DNA of 64,000 bases from Vibrio bivalvicida. GTDB taxonomy: Bacteria; Pseudomonadota; Gammaproteobacteria; Enterobacterales; Vibrionaceae. Each line of letters begins with the position of its first letter. The stretch's first letter is position 1. The stretch covers positions 1-64,000 of the forward strand of contig NZ_LLEI02000083.1 of the NCBI RefSeq assembly GCF_001399455.2, in the 5' to 3' direction. Position numbers and translations under genes: made by a program. Positions 58,920 through 64,000 of the stretch are shown in pieces. Below the pieces are notes generated by a model. It had not been told where the DNA came from. It did not search any database and saw only the letters and a program-made list of their open reading frames with translations.

Positions 58920-59588
58920 TTACGCAATGCTTAGATATTTATGAGTTTGAATTGATAAGCGCCAGTTCCTAGCAACACAGACATCAATACATAATTGAGT
59001 AGCGCGCGGTTTCTGACTAATAGGTTGCAGTGCGATCGTAGTTTCTTCCGATACACCTGCTCTAGTAAGCAGTTCATCTAATTGATCGATGTCTTTTTGA
59101 GTCGCGACTGGGTGTTTAATTTCATTCGCACGCAATAGTGCAGAGTCTAGAACTGGTAACTTGCCTTTCATTGCCACCTTAGGTGACACTGTCACCCAGG
59201 TTGTATCCGTTACGCAAACCTCTGAAGTGCCACTGGTTTCGATCTGACATTTGCAGCCATTATTTTCAAATGCTTGAGTCAGAAGCGTCAGGTCATAAAT
59301 ACATGGCTCACCACCGGTAATGACGATGTGTTTTGCCGTATAGCCTTGATTTTTGTATTCGTTAACAATGTCTTCAGCCGTCACCGAACACCAAGTTGGG
59401 GAGTCTTCTGTCTTCGCTAAAACCTCATCAAGAGATCTTTCATCTTGAGGAGTTGCGTCCCATGTTTGCTTAGTGTCACACCAAGCACAGCCAACAGGGC
59501 ACTCTTGTAAACGAACAAACACAGAAGGTACGCCAGTAAACACACCTTCCCCTTGAATGGTTTCAAACATTTCGTTAATTTTATACAA
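58920..59588 (-). CDS. queE: 7-carboxy-7-deazaguanine synthase QueE
   Basis: A 222-residue radical SAM enzyme making 7-carboxy-7-deazaguanine from carboxy-tetrahydropterin. The iron-sulphur cluster cysteines are Cys30, Cys34 and Cys37 (CPVGCAWC), and TGGEP is the SAM motif. The start is TTG at 59588, because the E. coli protein begins MQYPINEMF and this one YKINEMF; the next ATG at 59570 would remove conserved residues. A perfect matS lies in the gene and a leader hairpin upstream. Confidence 0.94.
   Translation of the reverse strand: MYKINEMFETIQGEGVFTGVPSVFVRLQECPVGCAWCDTKQTWDATPQDERSLDEVLAKTEDSPTWCSVTAEDIVNEYKNQGYTAKHIVITGGEPCIYDLTLLTQAFENNGCKCQIETSGTSEVCVTDTTWVTVSPKVAMKGKLPVLDSALLRANEIKHPVATQKDIDQLDELLTRAGVSEETTIALQPISQKPRATQLCIDVCVARNWRLSIQTHKYLSIA
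59183..59195. promoter_or_regulatory. matS site (inside queE)
   Basis: GTGACACTGTCAC, a perfect match to the MatP consensus. Confidence 0.8.
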
Positions 59589-59631
59589 CTTAAACTCAGC
59601 CTAATTCATCGTCAAAATTCTGCAGGAACGA

Positions 59632-59659
59632 GACCTTAAAGGAGACGCCCTATAAGGTC
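59632..59659 (-). promoter_or_regulatory. Hairpin in the queE leader
   Basis: On the minus strand GACCTT pairs with AAGGTC and, inside, AGG with CCT, around a short loop, about 45 bases upstream of the queE start. It does not match the preQ1-I consensus I know, so it is only a candidate leader structure. Confidence 0.35.
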
Positions 59660-59742
59660 AACTAAATCATAAATTGATCAATCGTTTCCGAGCGATTATT
59701 CTGCTTCTTTTGATTAATTTATAGTTATATTTTAGGTAAGTT

Positions 59743-60549
59743 ATGTACAAACTGATTGCGTTAGATTTAGATGGTACGCTTTTGACGAGCGAAAAAACCA
59801 TTTCGCAAAGAACCAAGAAGGCAATTGCTAATGCCCGAGCAAATGACATTAAAGTTGTCCTCGCCTCTGGTCGACCTTTAGCAGGTATGCAAAGTAAGCT
59901 TGATGAGCTAGACATCACTGGCGACAACGAGTTTGTCGTTTACTTCAATGGTTCCATGGTAAAAGAAATTGGTACAGACAAAGTAATCCACTCGGCAATT
60001 ATTGATGGAAAGCATGCAAAACAAGTTGCTAAGTTAGCCGAAGAACTGGATTTAAATTGCCATGCCTTTAGTACTGAATTTGGTTTGATTACTCCATGTA
60101 ACAATGAATATACCGATATCGAAGCAACGATTAACCAAATCCCTGTAACTGAATTGAACTTTGATCAACTTGAAGATAACCATCCGATCATCAAAGTCAT
60201 GATTGTTGGCGAGCCAGCAAAACTAACCGCTGCAATAGAAAATATTCCCGCTTCCTACTACAACGAGTTTACCATTGTTCAAAGCGCACCTTTCTTCCTT
60301 GAGTTTCTAAACCTCGCTAGTAACAAAGGAGTTGGAGTCAAAGCAATTGCTGACCACCTAGGGATCAAATCGGACCAAATTATCTGTATGGGTGATGCTG
60401 AAAACGACCACCATATGATTGAATATGCGGGTTTGGGTGTCGCGATGGAGAATGCGATGGAGCAAACCAAAGCCATCGCTAACCATATTACCTTGAGCAA
60501 CAATGAACACGGTGTTGCTAAGGTAATCGAAGACTTTGTTTTAAATTAA
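59743..60549 (+). CDS. Cof-type HAD sugar phosphatase (YidA-like)
   Basis: A 268-residue HAD hydrolase of the Cof subfamily. Motif I is LDLDGTLL with nucleophile Asp8 and Asp10, motif II VLASGRP, motif III Lys in SNKGVGVKAI and motif IV MGDAENDHHMI. The cap is type C2. Length and sequence fit YidA (270 residues), which dephosphorylates sugar phosphates such as erythrose-4-phosphate; the substrate here is not proven. Divergent from queE. Confidence 0.9.
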   Translation: MYKLIALDLDGTLLTSEKTISQRTKKAIANARANDIKVVLASGRPLAGMQSKLDELDITGDNEFVVYFNGSMVKEIGTDKVIHSAIIDGKHAKQVAKLAEELDLNCHAFSTEFGLITPCNNEYTDIEATINQIPVTELNFDQLEDNHPIIKVMIVGEPAKLTAAIENIPASYYNEFTIVQSAPFFLEFLNLASNKGVGVKAIADHLGIKSDQIICMGDAENDHHMIEYAGLGVAMENAMEQTKAIANHITLSNNEHGVAKVIEDFVLN

Positions 60550-60559
60550 TAGAACGCAA

Positions 60560-60587
60560 AGCTAAAGCTGATTAGTCAGCTTTAGCT
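60560..60587. terminator. Perfect 12-bp hairpin overlapping a stop codon
   Basis: AGCTAAAGCTGA and TCAGCTTTAGCT pair around TTAG, between the convergent HAD and Nudix genes, and cover the Nudix stop codon. No T-run follows in either direction, so it may stabilise 3-prime ends rather than terminate alone. Confidence 0.55.
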
Positions 60588-61993
60588 AGCTTACGCACTG
60601 AAATCACAAATAGACAGATCAATATTGGATACCTCAACGTTTCTACGCTTAATGAAGCGATACTACTAGTCGATACTTGAACCGCTATCATACTTACTAT
60701 CCCATTTGTTACCACCATCCCCGCACAAATCAAAACCAACGCTCTACCTGATGCCATATTCGCATCACGTTTTAAGGTAACAACAAGACCCAGCACTGTT
60801 AAAATAACCGCTAGCCAATAAGTAAAAATCGGTGTCGGCCAAAATAGAGTCATTAGCGCACATACAGCCAGAAGGATAATCCAAACTGACTTCGAGGTCA
60901 TGAACGCATTTGAGTCCACCTCGGGTTTAGATTCGAGACGAACCAAATGCCAAGCGCACAACATTCCCAACAAAGCACCACTGACACTATCAATTAGAAA
61001 TGCAGATCCACTGTAAAAATTCGCGAGACTTAACCAGAAGAGTATTACCAACAGAGACATCGACCAACGATTAATAGAGAGTTTCTCGCTTGCACTCAAC
61101 ACCAGTACCCCGACACACGACCACACTGCGATAGGTAAGCTAGGTAGGCTGAAACCATAACTTTTGGCAAGATCCAAAGCTGGTAAGTAGACGTGAGGCC
61201 TTGGAAAAGCAAAGCCTTGTTGTGCAACCAAGCTAAGCAATGAAGTCATAGTGACGGCAAAAAAGACTTTATAGCTGAATTCTTTACCAAATCGCCAATA
61301 TAAAAGTGGGAAAAGAACCAGAATCAACGAAGGTTCAGCCAGCCAGTTTCCAGCGAGTAACAAAGGCTCGACAATATGCACTGTGCCACTGGGTAGCTTT
61401 AAGAAGAAGTGCTGAAGCTGAGTCATCCAGCTCAATTCAACTTGATGGAATGTGGGAGCCGCCTCAATAAGGTTATCGACGAACACCACTTTTTGATCAG
61501 TCGCTTGTTGTAAAACGGTACCAAGCCAATGAAGTTGCTCAGGGAAGCGGTACTCTTGACTAGGCACAACAGTAGGATCGATCAACATCGCAGAAGAGAC
61601 TTCAATACCATAATGTGGAGCGAACCAGATAGGCAGTTCATATCCGTCTAACCTGTTGTTAAACTGGAATGAAACGATATCCGAGTCAGAAACACAATCG
61701 TAGAACACCGCTTTCTCGTTACGCCCGAGTTCCTCCTTAATGGAAACAACAAGTCCTGTTTCTTCCCACGTTTCTCGTTGCGCTGCAAGCTTTGGAGACT
61801 CCCCTTTAGCGACGCCTCCTGCGGGGAGAGAAAGCTTGTTGGTGAGGATTTCTTTTACCAATACAATCTTCTCACCAGAACGTATGACACACGCAGCTCC
61901 AGAGATTGACGAGTCATTCGCAACAGTAAGTGAAGAGGCAAATAGAGAGATAAACCCGAGTACGAGCGATAATATTTTAGTGTTGAGCTTCAT
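60572..61993 (-). CDS. Exported Nudix hydrolase fused to a degenerate PAP2 membrane domain
   Basis: A 473-residue protein with a signal peptide (MKLNTKILSL..., cleavage near VAN, residue 26). A Nudix domain (about 30-160) has the box G59-x5-E65-x7-R73E74-x2-E77E78-x-G80, complete except that Thr75 replaces the usual aliphatic residue. The C-terminal half (about 200-470) is a multi-helix PAP2-like domain but lacks catalytic residues: KX6RP reads Q-x6-RP, PSGH reads PSLP, and the third motif has Asp for His. The Nudix part should face the periplasm. It follows the GNAT gene by 12 bases. Confidence 0.85.
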   Translation of the reverse strand: MKLNTKILSLVLGFISLFASSLTVANDSSISGAACVIRSGEKIVLVKEILTNKLSLPAGGVAKGESPKLAAQRETWEETGLVVSIKEELGRNEKAVFYDCVSDSDIVSFQFNNRLDGYELPIWFAPHYGIEVSSAMLIDPTVVPSQEYRFPEQLHWLGTVLQQATDQKVVFVDNLIEAAPTFHQVELSWMTQLQHFFLKLPSGTVHIVEPLLLAGNWLAEPSLILVLFPLLYWRFGKEFSYKVFFAVTMTSLLSLVAQQGFAFPRPHVYLPALDLAKSYGFSLPSLPIAVWSCVGVLVLSASEKLSINRWSMSLLVILFWLSLANFYSGSAFLIDSVSGALLGMLCAWHLVRLESKPEVDSNAFMTSKSVWIILLAVCALMTLFWPTPIFTYWLAVILTVLGLVVTLKRDANMASGRALVLICAGMVVTNGIVSMIAVQVSTSSIASLSVETLRYPILICLFVISVRKLAKAD

Positions 61994-62005
61994 TCTAAAT
62001 TCTTG

Positions 62006-62485
62006 TTAATTGGTTACGGACTTTCGTAACCAATGGATATGATGTTCAAAGCCGAAATGACGGTAAAACTCAATTGCAGACTGATTAAATTCCCAGACTT
62101 CAACAAAGATCTCTTTTACGCCATATTCCTCAAAACGCGTTTCGATATGCTGACACAGTTCGACTGCATGCCCTTTGCCACGGTAGTCCTTAACGATATA
62201 CAGTTCATCGATGCTGCCCATCTGAACTGGCTTACTTACTGTGGAAATCAGTTCGCAAAAGTGACCACTAATAAATCCTATGATTTTATCGTCTTCACAT
62301 GCGACAAATACAAGACATTCAGGATCATCTAAATATCGTGCAATACTCTTTTCCTGCTCTATATCTACAGCAGTTTTGAAGTGTTCGGGGCATTGGCGAT
62401 GATGCTCATCATGCAAGTAAAACATGAGATCATTTAACTGCTCTAAATCTTTGTCATGCGCACTACGAATGGTCACATTGTGCAT
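62006..62485 (-). CDS. GNAT family N-acetyltransferase
   Basis: A 159-residue acetyltransferase of the GCN5 fold. The acetyl-CoA pyrophosphate loop is DYRGKGHAVELC (about 98-109, Q/RxxGxG/A type), the preceding strand IDELYIVK and the final strand FVEVWEFNQSAIEFYRHFGF are standard. The substrate is unknown. It lies 12 bases before the Nudix/PAP2 gene and probably shares its transcript. Confidence 0.85.
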   Translation of the reverse strand: MHNVTIRSAHDKDLEQLNDLMFYLHDEHHRQCPEHFKTAVDIEQEKSIARYLDDPECLVFVACEDDKIIGFISGHFCELISTVSKPVQMGSIDELYIVKDYRGKGHAVELCQHIETRFEEYGVKEIFVEVWEFNQSAIEFYRHFGFEHHIHWLRKSVTN

Positions 62486-62542
62486 AAATATTTTTGCGTT
62501 ACGAATAAAGTAACAGTTTGGCGGTTTAACAAAATTTTTTCA

Positions 62543-62570
62543 ATAAAAAAGCCCCTTTAGTTCAGGGCTT
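62543..62570 (-). terminator. prpE terminator
   Basis: On the minus strand AAGCCC pairs with GGGCTT around a 10-nt loop, followed by TTTTATTG. It lies 35 bases past the prpE stop. Confidence 0.8.
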
Positions 62571-62604
62571 AATTTTACTATCAGATGAAGTATCCAAAAC
62601 AGGA

Positions 62605-64000
62605 TTAGGAATGCAGTGCCTTTTCGATCTCTTCAAGGCTCGTTGGGTCATCGATCGTCGAAGGCACTGTGTACTGCTCGCCATCGGCTATCTGACGGAT
62701 GGTACGGCGCAAAATCTTACCGGATCGCGTCTTTGGCAAACGCTCCACAACGAGCGCATGCTTAAAGCAAGCGACTGCACCGATTTCATCGCGTACCTTA
62801 CCAACCAGCTCACCTTCAAGCTGGACGTCGTCGACCTTTACGCCGTCTTTAAGTACCACTAAACCAAGTGGCAACTGCCCTTTCAAATCGTCATGAACAC
62901 CAACAACCGCGCATTCCGCAATGGCTGGGTGGCCGCCTACGATCTCTTCCATCTCACCGGTTGATAGACGGTGACCCGCAACGTTAATCACGTCATCGAT
63001 ACGCCCCATAATGAATAGGTAGCCCTCTTCATCGAGATAACCACCATCACCCGATACGTAATAACCCGGGAACTGACTCAGATATCCAGACTCGAAGCGG
63101 TCGTGGTTACGCCATACCGTAGGCAGACAGCTTGGTGGCAGTGGACGTTTCAAAGCGACAAAGCCCTGTTGATTGGCTTCTACTGGCTCACCAAGCTCAT
63201 TAAGGATCTCAACCTGATAACCTGGGATTGGTTTAGTCGCTGAACCTGCTTTCACTGGCATCAGCTCAATTCCGGTAGGGTTACCGGCAATCGCCCAACC
63301 TGTTTCCGTTTGCCACCAGTGATCGACTACTGGTTTGTCAGTTTTGCTTTCTACCCACTCTAATGTCGGAGGGTCTAGGCGCTCACCCGCCATAAAGATG
63401 GTTTTAAGGTTTGATAAATCGTATTGCTTGAGGCACTCACCTTCAGGGTCTTCTTTCTTAATTGCGCGGAAAGCGGTTGGCGCGGAGAACAGTACTTCGA
63501 CTTTGTACTCTTCACACACTCGCCAGAATGCGCCCGGATCCGGAGTCCGTACTGGCTTGCCTTCAAATAGTACTGTTGTACAGCCATGAATCAGCGGCGC
63601 ATAGACAATGTAAGAATGGCCTACGACCCAGCCCACATCAGAAGCTGCCCAGTAAACACCATCTTGTGGAACATTATAAATGGCGCTCATTGAGTACTTC
63701 ATCGCAACAGCATGCCCACCATTATCGCGTACTACACCTTTAGGCTTACCAGTCGTCCCTGAGGTATAAAGAATGTAGAGCGGGTCAGTCGCCAATACTG
63801 GTACACAAGCGTGAGGTAGAGAGCCTTCAAGTGCAGTCGCCCAATCCACATCTCGCTTAGGCTGCAACTGAGCTTCACACTGGCTTCTTTGCAGAACAAC
63901 CACTGTTTCAGGCTTCCATCGACTGTCCATAATCGCTGTATCGACCAATGGCTTGTACGGAATAACTTTATTAACTTCAATACCACAAGAAGCTGTCATC
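62605..64000 (-). CDS. prpE: Propionyl-CoA synthetase PrpE (5-prime end outside window)
   Basis: The C-terminal 465 residues of an acyl-CoA synthetase of about 630. The first visible residues (TASCGIEVNKVIPYKPLVD) match the interior of PrpE, not its start. The AMP-binding motif is YTSGTTGKPKG, the adenylation motif WWQTETGW and the acyl-adenylate motif VSGDGGYLDEEGYLF; the catalytic Lys is in RSGKILRR near the C-terminus. PrpE activates propionate for the methylcitrate cycle. The rest lies beyond position 64000. Confidence 0.9.
   Translation of the reverse strand, partial: MTASCGIEVNKVIPYKPLVDTAIMDSRWKPETVVVLQRSQCEAQLQPKRDVDWATALEGSLPHACVPVLATDPLYILYTSGTTGKPKGVVRDNGGHAVAMKYSMSAIYNVPQDGVYWAASDVGWVVGHSYIVYAPLIHGCTTVLFEGKPVRTPDPGAFWRVCEEYKVEVLFSAPTAFRAIKKEDPEGECLKQYDLSNLKTIFMAGERLDPPTLEWVESKTDKPVVDHWWQTETGWAIAGNPTGIELMPVKAGSATKPIPGYQVEILNELGEPVEANQQGFVALKRPLPPSCLPTVWRNHDRFESGYLSQFPGYYVSGDGGYLDEEGYLFIMGRIDDVINVAGHRLSTGEMEEIVGGHPAIAECAVVGVHDDLKGQLPLGLVVLKDGVKVDDVQLEGELVGKVRDEIGAVACFKHALVVERLPKTRSGKILRRTIRQIADGEQYTVPSTIDDPTSLEEIEKALHS

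Noticed and set aside
1..64000. dif recombination site
   Set aside because: The terminus location prompted a look for the Vibrio chromosome 1 dif sequence; no match was seen by eye.

Overview
The window is a Vibrionaceae chromosome segment, most probably Vibrio and from the terminus region of the larger chromosome. The evidence is gene content and order: matP-lonH-fabA-rmf, uup-rlmL, zapC-pyrD-pepN, proQ-prc-msrC-letA-letB-rsmF and yccA-tusE-acyP-rlmI are blocks shared with enterobacteria. They are interleaved with Vibrio-type genes: an NAD-dependent 180-kDa glutamate dehydrogenase, DUF3634, DUF3466 with a GlyGly-CTERM-like tail, and an HDOD protein. Five perfect matS sites (GTGACRNYGTCAC), three of them within 10 kb of matP, support a Ter-macrodomain location. 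The species cannot be named from sequence alone.

Layout. 1-780: an insertion-sequence end truncates a DUF1848 gene; a second, similar end lies upstream. 780-3.6 kb: a lipoprotein with an internal duplication, an HDOD protein and DUF3634. 3.6-6.8 kb: matP divergent from lonH, then fabA and rmf, with FabR- and FadR-like boxes before fabA. 6.9-12.8 kb: the tightly packed operon rlmL-glutaredoxin-uup-DUF3466, read on the minus strand. 13.3-20 kb: zapC, pyrD and glutamate dehydrogenase; pyrD is preceded by its own promoter followed by an intrinsic terminator just before its ribosome binding site. 20-27.3 kb: DUF2835, pepN, a two-repeat secreted protein, prc, proQ and msrC. 27.4-34.7 kb (plus strand): an ABC exporter, the letA-letB envelope lipid-transport pair and rsmF. 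34.8-40.5 kb: a CvfB-like S1 protein, an unknown two-helix membrane protein, a DUF4442 protein, an AroH-like DAHP synthase with a TrpR-like operator, yajQ and a siroheme synthase with a shortened C-terminal half. 40.9-45.2 kb: the aapJQMP amino-acid ABC importer. 45.3-49.5 kb: yccA, tusE, acyP, a chemotaxis receptor and rlmI. 49.6-57.6 kb: a giant type I secreted adhesin divergent from an aggA-like TolC protein and an OmpA-like protein. 57.7-64 kb: DUF2750, queC-queE, a HAD phosphatase, a Nudix/degenerate-PAP2 fusion, a GNAT acetyltransferase, and prpE running off the window.

How they work together. Most genes are core housekeeping: rRNA methylation (RlmL, RsmF, RlmI), tRNA modification (QueC, QueE, TusE), envelope maintenance (LetAB, Prc, YccA), fatty-acid and pyrimidine synthesis, and terminus organisation. 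The most accessory-looking locus is the biofilm-adhesin cluster. The adhesin has an N-terminal retention module with a TAAG site of the kind cut by LapG proteases, a von Willebrand A domain, C-terminal RTX repeats, and two apparently identical 393-bp GC-rich tandem repeats unlike the surrounding DNA. Its neighbours match the aggA-ompA pair of the Shewanella bpfA locus, but the ABC exporter, membrane fusion protein and LapD/LapG controllers are not in the window.

I found no tRNA or rRNA gene, CRISPR array, prophage or integron integrase. Nothing here is clearly a new multi-gene system. The strongest leads are the candidate pyrD attenuator, the identical adhesin repeats, the matS cluster, the Nudix/PAP2 fusion with lost PAP2 catalytic residues, and several intergenic inverted repeats.
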